Source: Lachnospiraceae bacterium
GTDB taxonomy: Bacteria > Bacillota > Clostridia > Lachnospirales > Lachnospiraceae
Direction of reading: 5' to 3'
NCBI GenBank assembly: GCA_024695465.1
Contig: JAILID010000051.1
Location: forward strand, 1-38,621
DNA length: 38,621 bases
Of this stretch, positions 8,268 through 16,025 are shown one piece after another; within the stretch, counting starts at the first letter, position 1; the number at the start of each line of letters is the position of its first letter. The notes beneath the pieces were generated by a model. That model was not told where the DNA came from. It saw nothing but the letters and a program-made list of their open reading frames with translations, and ran no database searches. The position numbers and the translations under genes were made by a program.

Positions 8268-9473
8268 ATGGAAAATTTAAGCGGAAAATGCATCATACTC
8301 GGCGTCAGCGGCGGGATCGCCGCCTACAAGATGGCGAATACGGCCAGCGCTTTAAAAAAAGCCGGAGCCGACGTCCACGTGCTCATGACCAAAAACGCGG
8401 CACAATTCATCACGCCCATAACATTCGAGACCCTGACCGGCAATAAGTGTCTCATCGACACCTTTGACCGGAACTTCCGTTACGATGTGACCCACATTTC
8501 CCTGGCCAAGGCGGCGGATGTGATCCTGATCGCTCCGGCCAGCGCGGATATTCTGGCGAAGATGGCAAACGGCATAGCCGACGATATGCTGACGACGGTC
8601 GTCCTGGCGGCAAAGTGCAAAAAAATAGCTGCTCCGTCGATGAACACAGCTATGCTGGAAAACCCGATCACCCAATATAATATTGAAAAATTAAAACAAT
8701 TCGGCTTCGGCATCATCGAACCGGCAGAAGGGCTCCTGGCCTGCCGGGACAGCGGCAAGGGCAAGCTGCCGGAGACGGAAGTCCTTCTTGACCACATCGC
8801 CCGGGAGATCGCCTGCCCGAAAGATCTGGCCGGCCTTCGCGTCACCGTGACCGCCGGACCCACCCGGGAAGCCCTGGATCCGGTCCGCTACCTCACAAAC
8901 CACAGCTCCGGAAAGATGGGTTACGCCATCGCCCGGCGCGCAATGCTGCGGGGCGCGGAGGTGACCCTGATCTCCGGCCAGACCGCGCTCCCTCCGGTTC
9001 CTTTCGTCCGCCAGGTGGACGTAACGAGCGCAAAGGATATGTTTGAGGCCGTGAAGGAAGCCCTTCCCGAAAGCGATATCCTGATCAAGGCCGCTGCCGT
9101 CGCGGATTACCGCCCGGTCCGGATCGCTTCCGAGAAGATCAAAAAGAAGGACGGCGAGCTGGCCCTGGCGCTTGAACGGACGGATGATATCCTGGCCTAC
9201 TGCGGAACAAGGCGCCATCCCGGACTCTTCCTTTGCGGCTTCTCCATGGAAACCGAAAACATGCTTGAAAACTCAAGGAAGAAACTGGAGAAAAAAGGCC
9301 TTGATATGATCGCCGCCAACAACCTGAAAGTGGCAGGGGCCGGTTTCGGGGTTGCCACCAACATCCTGACCCTGATCACGAAGGATGGGGCCCTGGAGCT
9401 GCCCCTCATGTCCAAGGATGACGCGGCAGGCCTTCTCCTTGACGAGATCCTGAAAAGAAGGGCGGAAGCTTAA
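8268..9473 (+). CDS. coaBC: Bifunctional phosphopantothenoylcysteine decarboxylase / phosphopantothenate-cysteine ligase
   Basis: Carries out two steps of coenzyme A synthesis: joining cysteine to 4'-phosphopantothenate (CoaB) and FMN-dependent decarboxylation of the product (CoaC). The N-terminal flavoprotein half shows GVSGGIAAYK, the LAKAADVILIAPASAD segment and the PSMNTAMLENP signature. The ligase half begins near residue 185, with VTVTAGPTREALDPVRYLTN, SSGKMGYAIA, KAAAVADYRP and the AANN segment. The 401 aa length is normal. The start was set at 8268 because GGAGG lies six bases upstream; a frame opening at 8235 would start before it without a ribosome site. This is the only clear plus-strand gene here. 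It converges on the spermidine-synthase-like gene, and the two stop codons overlap. Confidence 0.96.
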   Translation: MENLSGKCIILGVSGGIAAYKMANTASALKKAGADVHVLMTKNAAQFITPITFETLTGNKCLIDTFDRNFRYDVTHISLAKAADVILIAPASADILAKMANGIADDMLTTVVLAAKCKKIAAPSMNTAMLENPITQYNIEKLKQFGFGIIEPAEGLLACRDSGKGKLPETEVLLDHIAREIACPKDLAGLRVTVTAGPTREALDPVRYLTNHSSGKMGYAIARRAMLRGAEVTLISGQTALPPVPFVRQVDVTSAKDMFEAVKEALPESDILIKAAAVADYRPVRIASEKIKKKDGELALALERTDDILAYCGTRRHPGLFLCGFSMETENMLENSRKKLEKKGLDMIAANNLKVAGAGFGVATNILTLITKDGALELPLMSKDDAAGLLLDEILKRRAEA

Positions 9474-11041
9474 CCCAAAAGCCCTTCCAGGCCCCCGTAG
9501 GCTTCCAGGGTATCCGCGATCAGGGCGTCCAGGGCCTTCATTCCGAGAAGCTCTACCGGCGCCCGGTCGTCTGTCAGGATCCGCTCCCCGCCTTCCTCTT
9601 CCTTGAGGCCGGAAAGAACGGACAAAAGCTGCCCCTTCAGCGGGTCCTGATCTTCCAGTTCATTCGTCCTGCGCTTCAGGTTTTCGACTATGTTTTCATT
9701 TTCCGAAGCGAAAAGAACCTCATTGGTGTTGTTCGCGACGAGCACAGTGCGCACTTCCGGAAACACGGAAACAATCGTGTCGATGAGGTAGTCATTGATC
9801 CCCCCTTCGACGTCGGTCTTCATATTCATATTTACGACCATGACTCCGCCCGGCTTTAAGTGCTCTTTCACCAGCGTAAAAAACTCCGCGGAAGACATCT
9901 GGAAGGGGATCGTGATATCCTGGTAGGCGTCCACCATAATGACGTCGTAGCTTCCGGCGTTTCGAAGGCAGGCCCGGCCGTCTTCTACGAGAACCGGGAT
10001 CTCCTCCGGAAGATCAAAATAGCGGCGGGAAAGGTCTGCAATCTTCTGATCAATCTCGACGCCTTCCGCCGTCATGCGGGGATAGAATTCCAGACATTGC
10101 CTGGCATAGGTTCCGGTTCCCATCCCCAGCACCATAAGGCTTAAAGGATCCTCTTTCCCGCCGACCATAAGAGGGGCGGCCAGGGCGTAGTCGTAGTACA
10201 TCCCGGTAAGGCCCCCGCCCTTTTTATAGATGGACTGGATTCCTTCCAGCACATTTGTTGACAGAATGACCGAATCTTCATCTTCCCGAACCCGGAGGTA
10301 GTTGTAGATGGACTCATCTTCATAGAGAAGATCCTTTTCCCAGAAGGCAAAGCTCGTGTCGAAAGGAAGAACGATAAGGGCGATAATTCCCGCGGCGAAC
10401 ATCGCGCCCCGAAGCCGGTGCTCACCGATTGAAAAAAAATAAAAGGCGGAGAGAAGGGCCAGAATCCCCGCAAAAATATAGAAGGTCACCGCCGTTCCAA
10501 AGCTCGGAATCGTGATGAAGGTCGGGAGAAAGGTTCCCAGGATGCTGCCGATCGTCCCGCAGGCCTCTATGGTGCCTACGGTCCTGCCGTTATCCTCTAA
10601 GCTCCCCGTCGCGTATTTGATGAGCGAAGGCGTAACCGTTCCCAGCAGCATGAGGGGAAAGACAAAGAGAACCAGGCAGGAAGCGAAAGAGGCCCACACG
10701 AGATAGCTGCCCTTTACCGCCATAACGACCAGAAAAGTGATGCCGAGGATCAGGTACCTGCCGGCGATGGGGATTAAGGCCGTCCATACCGCGGCGGCCA
10801 GCAGTCTTCCGTAAAGCCGCCTGGGACTGGGATCCGCATCCGCCATCCTTCCTCCCCAGACGTTGCCGATCGCCATGGCGATCATGATGATCCCGATAAT
10901 GATGGTCCAGATCACCTGGGAGGATGAAAAGTAGGGGGTGAGAAGGCGGCTGGCTCCCATCTCGATGGCCATGACCGACATGCCTGAAAAAAAGGCTGTT
11001 GCGTAAAGAAAACCTTTTCTGCTTACATCTTTCATATACAT
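9470..11041 (-). CDS. Membrane protein with spermidine-synthase-like methyltransferase-fold domain
   Basis: About 523 aa in two parts. The first ~250 residues carry about seven hydrophobic segments and start with a lipid-facing GMSVMAIEMGASRLL-type helix, as in the 'fused MFS/spermidine synthase' family. The C-terminal half has the Rossmann fold of spermidine synthases: VLGMGTGTYARQ (nucleotide loop), VEID, EDGRACL and DAYQD. Soluble SpeE uses GGGDGG and two catalytic Asp residues; here the loop and surroundings differ, so true spermidine synthase activity is doubtful and the substrate is unknown. The start at 11041 has a GGAG site; a TTG at 11095 overlapping the lspA stop is the alternative. 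It is the last gene of the clpX operon, and its stop overlaps that of coaBC. Confidence 0.8.
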   Translation of the reverse strand: MYMKDVSRKGFLYATAFFSGMSVMAIEMGASRLLTPYFSSSQVIWTIIIGIIMIAMAIGNVWGGRMADADPSPRRLYGRLLAAAVWTALIPIAGRYLILGITFLVVMAVKGSYLVWASFASCLVLFVFPLMLLGTVTPSLIKYATGSLEDNGRTVGTIEACGTIGSILGTFLPTFITIPSFGTAVTFYIFAGILALLSAFYFFSIGEHRLRGAMFAAGIIALIVLPFDTSFAFWEKDLLYEDESIYNYLRVREDEDSVILSTNVLEGIQSIYKKGGGLTGMYYDYALAAPLMVGGKEDPLSLMVLGMGTGTYARQCLEFYPRMTAEGVEIDQKIADLSRRYFDLPEEIPVLVEDGRACLRNAGSYDVIMVDAYQDITIPFQMSSAEFFTLVKEHLKPGGVMVVNMNMKTDVEGGINDYLIDTIVSVFPEVRTVLVANNTNEVLFASENENIVENLKRRTNELEDQDPLKGQLLSVLSGLKEEEGGERILTDDRAPVELLGMKALDALIADTLEAYGGLEGLLG

Positions 11042-11091
11042 AAATTCCGGCTCCGAATTCCAGTCCGGAGCCGTTTCCTTTCCAAGAATAA

Positions 11092-11550
11092 TCAATCTTT
11101 CCTGCCGGTAAGTCCCAGAAGGATCGTTCCCGCGAAAATCGCCAGATCCCCCAGGTTAAAAACCAGCTTTCGAAGTACCGGCAGCTTCTTCGTATTGAAG
11201 CTGAAGTAATCCGTGACGCTTCCCCGGACCCAGCGGTCAAAGAGGTTGCTGGCGGAACCGCCCACAAAAAGTCCGGCTCCCAGTTTCCGAAGCATCCTTC
11301 CCTTTTCCAGGATCAGACGGATATAATAGATACCGAAGGCGGAAAAAAGAACGGTGGCCCCGTCCCTGACCGCTTCGGACTTATCCGCCAGAAGCCCGCC
11401 TGCGATCCCCTTGTTCTGGATCCGGCGAAGCAGGATCCGGCCGTTCATAACCGGCTTCCCTTCGCCCCCTTCCGGCAGTTCTTCCTCCGCCTTGCGCTTG
11501 AAAAAGAAATCAACGCAAAAGACCCATAATGAAAACAAAATATCTCCCAT
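11092..11550 (-). CDS. lspA: Signal peptidase II family protein, short form
   Basis: Signal peptidase II cleaves the signal peptide of lipoproteins in the membrane. This 152 aa protein keeps the family's conserved blocks: an Asp/Lys pair in the first helix (VDFFFKRK), NKGIAGGLL matching the N.G...F block, GGSASNLFDR with the first catalytic Asp, GSVTDYFSF, and FNLGDLAIFAG with the second catalytic Asp (usual form FNxAD). Four hydrophobic segments are visible. The start was set at 11550, where AGAGG precedes ATG right after the zinc-ribbon gene; longer frames would overlap that gene with unrelated Arg-rich sequence. A second, conventional LspA may exist elsewhere. The divergence makes substrate range uncertain. 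Confidence 0.75.
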   Translation of the reverse strand: MGDILFSLWVFCVDFFFKRKAEEELPEGGEGKPVMNGRILLRRIQNKGIAGGLLADKSEAVRDGATVLFSAFGIYYIRLILEKGRMLRKLGAGLFVGGSASNLFDRWVRGSVTDYFSFNTKKLPVLRKLVFNLGDLAIFAGTILLGLTGRKD

Positions 11551-11551
11551 G

Positions 11552-12253
11552 TCAATCCTCTTTCTCTTCCGGAAGGATCTCCTCCATATGAAAACCGCTT
11601 TCATCTTCGGATTTTCTGTCTTCCGCGGTCTCTTCTTCCTGCGGCGCGCTGCTGCCGGCAGGATCGGAGGACAGTTCTTCAAGCTGACCTGCCTGCGGCA
11701 TGCTGCCGGCGGCAGGATCGGGTGACAATTCTTCAAGCCGGCCCGCCTGCGGAAGGTCCGCCGAATCTTCAGAACCGAAAACCTCCCCGAAGGCGTCTAC
11801 GACAAGAGCCTCCTCTGTCGGAGGCAGGGACAGCTCCTGCTCCTCTTCTCTCTTTTTCTTTTCAAGAGAAGCCTTTTTGGACGCGATTGGAGTCGGCGTA
11901 CCGCATTTGGGGCAGAAAGCCACCTCCATCTGTATGAGTTCTCCGCAATTCGGGCAGAGCTTCATACTGCGGACCTCCGCCAGATTTTTCTTCATGGAAG
12001 ACATCTGGCTGCTCCGGGAGCGAATCTCATCCATCAGCGGCAAAAGCTCCGGTTCCGGCTGATACTGCCCATTCCGATACTTTTTGTAAACCATCTCCCC
12101 GATCTTCTGATAAAGCTTCTCCACTTCCTTCTGCTGGCCCGTAATCTGGGCGGTTATCTTTGCGGCCTCCACAAAAACTCCGGTTCTGTCAACCGCCTCG
12201 CGCGTTGCCCTGGAAATAGACCTTCCAAGCTCTCCAAAGAAATCTTCCGCCAT
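11552..12253 (-). CDS. Zinc-ribbon protein with coiled-coil N-terminus and acidic tail
   Basis: A 233 aa protein of unknown function. The first ~95 residues are helical and charged, starting FFGELGRSISRATREAVDR, and resemble other small Clostridia zinc-ribbon proteins. A zinc ribbon follows (CPNCGELI ... FCPKCG), then a Lys/Glu-rich stretch and an acidic, low-complexity tail. The tail holds an 18-residue unit repeated twice (PQAGRLEELSPDPAAGS and PQAGQLEELSSDPAGSS). No signal peptide or membrane helix is seen. The ribosome site is a strong AAGGAGG. It lies between clpX and lspA in one operon, with a 49-base gap to clpX. Confidence 0.8.
   Translation of the reverse strand: MAEDFFGELGRSISRATREAVDRTGVFVEAAKITAQITGQQKEVEKLYQKIGEMVYKKYRNGQYQPEPELLPLMDEIRSRSSQMSSMKKNLAEVRSMKLCPNCGELIQMEVAFCPKCGTPTPIASKKASLEKKKREEEQELSLPPTEEALVVDAFGEVFGSEDSADLPQAGRLEELSPDPAAGSMPQAGQLEELSSDPAGSSAPQEEETAEDRKSEDESGFHMEEILPEEKED
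11649..11752. repeat. In-frame 54 bp coding repeat in the zinc-ribbon gene
   Basis: Two adjacent copies (about 11649-11699 and 11702-11752) share most of their bases, including GGCAGGATCGG and TTCTTCAAG. They encode the twice-repeated 18-residue acidic unit in the protein tail. The length suits copy-number change by slippage without a frameshift. Confidence 0.7.
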
Positions 12254-12302
12254 GATCCAATCCTCCTTCTTGTTGATTTCCTGTTTGATTCGTTTTCCTT
12301 CG

Positions 12303-13805
12303 TCAGCCGCGCAGACGGATCAGAGGACCGCCGGTGCGGTTCAGGTACTCTTCCGTGATCACCACCTCGCCGATACTGTCGTCTTTGGGAATCTCAAACA
12401 TGATGTCCGTCATAAACTCTTCAATCACCTGCCTGAGCGCCCTTGCTCCCGTATCGCTTTCCAGAGCCTTCCTGGCGAGAACCCGAAGCGCGCCTTCCTC
12501 AAAGGTCAGCTTCACCTCGTCCATGGCCAGAAGCGACTCATACTGCTTCAGGATCGCGTTCTGCGGCTCCCTTAAAATCCTGACCAGCATATCCTCCGTC
12601 AGCTTCTCCAGGGAAATGATGATCGGGAGCCGGCCGAGAAATTCGGGAATCATGCCGAATTTTCTGAGATCCTCCACCGTCACCTTCTGCATGATATTGG
12701 GATCGTCATCAAACCTGTCTTTCAGATCCGCCTGAAATCCGATGGAGCTTTTTTTGCTGAGCCTTTCTTTGATAATGTCTTCCAGACCCGGGAAAGCTCC
12801 GCCGCAGATAAAAAGAATATTCTTTGTATTGATCGTTTTTAAGGGGACCATGGCGCTCTTGGATGTCGCCCCGACCGGCACCTCGATCTCTGCCCCTTCC
12901 AGAAGCTTCAGCATTCCCTGCTGAACGGCCTCCCCGGAGACGTCTCTTTGATTGGTACTGCGTTTTTTCGCGATCTTATCGATCTCATCGATAAAAATAA
13001 TGCCATGTTCCGCTTTCCGCACATCATTCCCGGCAGCTGCCAGAAGCTTGGAGACGACGCTTTCGATATCGTCGCCTATATAACCGGCCTCCGTAAGGGA
13101 TGTGGCGTCGGTAATGGCCAGGGGGACATCCAGCAGCCGGGCCAGGGTCTGCACCAGATAAGTCTTGCCGCTTCCGGTCGGCCCCAGCATCAGGATATTG
13201 GATTTTAAGATCTCAACCGGAACGGAAAGATTGGGATCGGGGATCTTCTTTCCCTTCTCGTTTTTCTCGATTTCCGCCCTTTTCTGCTCGTTGATGATTC
13301 TCTTGTAATGGTTATAGACCGCTACGCTCATCCTTTTCTTGGCGTCTTCCTGTCCGATCACATAGCGGTCCAGCTGAGCCTTGACCTTGTGCGGGGGAAG
13401 GATCTCTTCCACCCTGAAGCGTTTCTCCGGTTCAGCTTCCGTCTTCGGAGCTTCCGCCCTAAGGCCGGAAAACTCCCCCAGATTCATGAGATGGACTCCC
13501 GGAATGCGGCTGAGCTGCTTCAGGATGGCGTCGACCCCGAAACCGCTTTGATTCATGGTGTCCGCGCCGCGCTGCATGCAGTCATTGCAGATAAATACCC
13601 CGTTTCCAACCACTGTGAGATGTCCGGCCTTACTCTCCGGCCGCCGGCACACAGAGCAGAAGCGTTCTTCCTTTTTCTCCGTTCCTTCGGTCTTTGCCGG
13701 GGACGCCGGTTTTTCGGATGAAGACGTCTCTTTCTGATCTGAAATTTCTGAGAAATCATCCTCCGGCGCGGTGATGATCTCGTTATCGTCCTTATTAAAA
13801 GACAT
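12303..13805 (-). CDS. clpX: ClpX-type AAA+ unfoldase with acidic N-terminal extension
   Basis: An ATP-driven protein unfoldase that feeds substrates to the ClpP peptidase. At 500 aa it is longer than usual ClpX (about 420) because about 48 acidic, low-complexity residues precede the zinc-binding domain (FCSVCRRP ... FICNDCM). The AAA+ core shows Walker A GPTGSGKT, the pore loop GYIGDD (usually GYVGED), Walker B IIFIDEIDK and the arginine-containing SDTGARALR sensor. The IGF loop needed for ClpP docking is present (KKSSIGFQAD). No clpP or tig is adjacent, unlike the common tig-clpP-clpX order, so this may be a second ClpX paralogue. The start at 13805 has a GGGAGG site. It leads an operon with the zinc-ribbon, lspA and spermidine-synthase-like genes. 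Confidence 0.92.
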   Translation of the reverse strand: MSFNKDDNEIITAPEDDFSEISDQKETSSSEKPASPAKTEGTEKKEERFCSVCRRPESKAGHLTVVGNGVFICNDCMQRGADTMNQSGFGVDAILKQLSRIPGVHLMNLGEFSGLRAEAPKTEAEPEKRFRVEEILPPHKVKAQLDRYVIGQEDAKKRMSVAVYNHYKRIINEQKRAEIEKNEKGKKIPDPNLSVPVEILKSNILMLGPTGSGKTYLVQTLARLLDVPLAITDATSLTEAGYIGDDIESVVSKLLAAAGNDVRKAEHGIIFIDEIDKIAKKRSTNQRDVSGEAVQQGMLKLLEGAEIEVPVGATSKSAMVPLKTINTKNILFICGGAFPGLEDIIKERLSKKSSIGFQADLKDRFDDDPNIMQKVTVEDLRKFGMIPEFLGRLPIIISLEKLTEDMLVRILREPQNAILKQYESLLAMDEVKLTFEEGALRVLARKALESDTGARALRQVIEEFMTDIMFEIPKDDSIGEVVITEEYLNRTGGPLIRLRG

Positions 13806-13871
13806 AATACCTCCCTTTGTAAGACCGTTCCCGCCCTCATAAAATGGCGAAGACCCGGCAAGCTTCTTTTT

Positions 13872-13900
13872 ATTATACTCCCACTTATCCGCCTTAACAA
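13872..13900 (-). promoter_or_regulatory. Sigma-A promoter of the clpX operon
   Basis: Reading leftwards, TTGTTA (13895-13900) and a perfect TATAAT (13872-13877) are 17 bases apart, about 65 bases before the clpX start. No CIRCE-type or CtsR-type heat-shock operator was recognised next to it. Confidence 0.8.
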
Positions 13901-13913
13901 GTGAAGAAACGCT

Positions 13914-13950
13914 AAAAGAAAATCTCCGGACAGCAGCCGCCGCCCGGAGA
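13914..13950 (-). terminator. Terminator of the htrA-type gene
   Basis: On the minus strand a stem TCTCCGG/CCGGAGA (13944-13950 with 13923-13929) is followed by TTTTCTTTT (13922-13914). It lies about 22 bases after the htrA stop and just upstream of the clpX promoter, separating the two units. Confidence 0.8.
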
Positions 13951-13971
13951 AATGAAACGCCGATTCAACGT

Positions 13972-15876
13972 TTAATTATTCGGAAGGAACGGAATATTCT
14001 GGACGCCGCCCCCGTTGGCAGCGGGATCTCCTTCCTGCGGCTCAGTGCTTTCTGCCGGCATATCCTTCCGGTTGCCGAGCGTGATGGGGATCCTGACCGA
14101 CTCAAAACCATCCTGCTTTTCATTTAAGCGGCTCACGGAGAAATCAACGACCTCCCCTGCCGCGTAATACTCAAGATAGTTGATCAGTTCGGCGGAGGAC
14201 GTGACGCTGGAACCGTCGATTGCCGTGATGACGTCGCCTTCCTTGAGTCCGGCCGCCTCGGCGGGCCCGCCGGCAGTCACTTCGCTGACATAAACCCCTT
14301 CGGGATAACCGCTCTGGACGTAATAGGCCGGAACCGCGATGCACTTGATCCCTATGTAGGCCGCCTGATCCTCGCTGACCTTCTGACGCTGGACTTTGCT
14401 GCCCAGGCTGGTCAGGATCGGCTCCGCCGTCTTCATCGGGATCGCGTAGCCGACCCCTTCGACCTTGGCGTTGACATACTTGATCTCATTGATGCCGATC
14501 AGCTCGCCCTGCATGTTGAGAAGAGCTCCGCCCGAATTCCCGGGATTGATGGAGGCGTCTGTCTGGATCATCAGGTGGACGTTGCCGTCGGAAAGCGTAA
14601 CTTCCCGGTTAAGGGCGCTTATGATCCCGCGGGAAACGCTCTGCCCGTATCCCAGCGCGTTGCCGATCGCCACAACCGTCTCCCCGACTCTGAGCGAATC
14701 CGAATCGCCGATCGTAACGATTCGGATATTCTTCCGCGTCTCCTCGCTGACAGCTTCCTTTGAAACCGCGACAATGGCGAGATCCGCATCCGCATCCGCG
14801 CCCTTGATGGCTCCGGGTACAATCTCGTCGCCGATAAAGGTGACAGTGATATCTTTGGAATCCGCAATGACATGATTGTTGGTCGCGATGAGATAATCGC
14901 TTTCGGTTTCTCCGACGATAATGCCGGAGCCCGCGCTCACGCTGTCCTGTTCAACGGTCTGTCCGAAGAAAGTCTGGTACTGCTGGACCGTCGTGTTGGT
15001 GATGGCCACCATGGAAGGCATGCACATATCGACGATATCGATCGTCGTAAGTTCCGTATCATCCCGTTCGATATCGGAAATTCCCGCCGAAGGTTTCTCC
15101 GAATTGCCAAGCTTGATGGAGGGCGTAGGCAGCGCCTCGGCTTCCGCGGAGGAAGCTGTACTTCTGCTTCCCTGGCCAATGCTCTTCGTGAGCATATTCA
15201 CGCCTGAAAAAACCAGGGCGGCAACGACCCCGAAAAGGACTGCGAATCCGGCGACCATCCCGATGATTTTTGCCGGACTCTTCTTCCGGACCGCAGGTTC
15301 CTCCGAACCGCGATAGCGGAATCTGGCGTCTTTCGGCTCAATCGGCGAAGGATCCACTTCCGTCTGGAAACGATACGAATCATAATTGCTCGAATAGCCG
15401 GTCCGCCCGTTTCCGTAGCCGTTGTTGCTGTAACGGCTTCTATCTTCTTTCTGGGTGTATGCGGACTGATCCCGGTAATCGCGGCTGCCGCTCCTGTAGG
15501 AAGACCCTTCAGCTCCCTCATTCCGCGGCCCCGAATAATCGGCTGAGTAGCTGCTCCGCGACTGATAGGAACCGCTGCCGTAGCTGCCGTAAGTCGGAAC
15601 CGGGCGCTCGTCCTCCGTTCCGTTCGGATTGTAGGTATTTCTTCCGGCCGGCTCCGTTCTTCTCTCTCTCATATCCCACGCTGTTTCAGCAGGCTGCCCT
15701 TCAGATGCTTCCCGCTCCCTTGCCGTTTCAGCAGGCTCTCCGGCGGTCTCCTCCCTGCCGGGCAGCGGACTTTCCGCCTCTTCCCTGCCCGGATCGATCC
15801 CCTCTGTTAAAGGCTCTGCCCGGTCCGGGGAATACTGTTCATCTTGTAATATCTCATCACGATTCTGTTCATCCAT
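13972..15876 (-). CDS. htrA: HtrA/DegP-type membrane-anchored serine protease
   Basis: A surface quality-control protease. Of 634 aa, residues 1-200 are a long, disordered, acidic then Ser/Tyr/Gly-rich cytoplasmic tail. Residues 203-226 form a membrane helix, about 280-485 a trypsin-like domain and about 505-605 a PDZ domain (EGVYVSEVTAGGPAEAAGL). The catalytic triad reads as His335 (ATNNHVIAD), Asp365 (ADLAIV) and Ser448 (NPGNSGGALL). The cytoplasmic tail is longer than in most HtrA proteins and contains repeated EPAETA/QPAETA units. The start was set at 15876, with AGAAGG eight bases upstream; a frame to 15921 lacks such a site. It stands alone between two terminators. A candidate -35 TTGAAA lies upstream, but no clear -10 was found. 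Confidence 0.93.
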   Translation of the reverse strand: MDEQNRDEILQDEQYSPDRAEPLTEGIDPGREEAESPLPGREETAGEPAETAREREASEGQPAETAWDMRERRTEPAGRNTYNPNGTEDERPVPTYGSYGSGSYQSRSSYSADYSGPRNEGAEGSSYRSGSRDYRDQSAYTQKEDRSRYSNNGYGNGRTGYSSNYDSYRFQTEVDPSPIEPKDARFRYRGSEEPAVRKKSPAKIIGMVAGFAVLFGVVAALVFSGVNMLTKSIGQGSRSTASSAEAEALPTPSIKLGNSEKPSAGISDIERDDTELTTIDIVDMCMPSMVAITNTTVQQYQTFFGQTVEQDSVSAGSGIIVGETESDYLIATNNHVIADSKDITVTFIGDEIVPGAIKGADADADLAIVAVSKEAVSEETRKNIRIVTIGDSDSLRVGETVVAIGNALGYGQSVSRGIISALNREVTLSDGNVHLMIQTDASINPGNSGGALLNMQGELIGINEIKYVNAKVEGVGYAIPMKTAEPILTSLGSKVQRQKVSEDQAAYIGIKCIAVPAYYVQSGYPEGVYVSEVTAGGPAEAAGLKEGDVITAIDGSSVTSSAELINYLEYYAAGEVVDFSVSRLNEKQDGFESVRIPITLGNRKDMPAESTEPQEGDPAANGGGVQNIPFLPNN

Positions 15877-15997
15877 ATCGCAAACCTTCTTTCCTTTAAA
15901 ATCATGAGCTATTTTAATCAATAATTGTGTCTGATTTGTGTTTCTTTCAATGCGAAATTCAAGTCTCCTTCAGAAGATTTGAGACGAGGCTTCAGCG

Positions 15998-16022
15998 AAA
16001 AAAAGAGCGGTCCGAAGACCGC
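15998..16022 (-). terminator. UUCG-loop terminator ending the WbaP-LCP-GT2 unit
   Basis: On the minus strand a perfect 6 bp stem GCGGTC/GACCGC with a TTCG loop (16022-16007) is followed by TC and then seven T residues (16004-15998). It begins only a few bases after the stop codon of the glycosyltransferase gene at 16026. Confidence 0.9.
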
Positions 16023-16025
16023 CTT

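Noticed and set aside
13806-13971. Heat-shock operator (CIRCE or CtsR type) upstream of clpX
   Set aside because: No matching inverted or direct heptamer repeat was found near the promoter.
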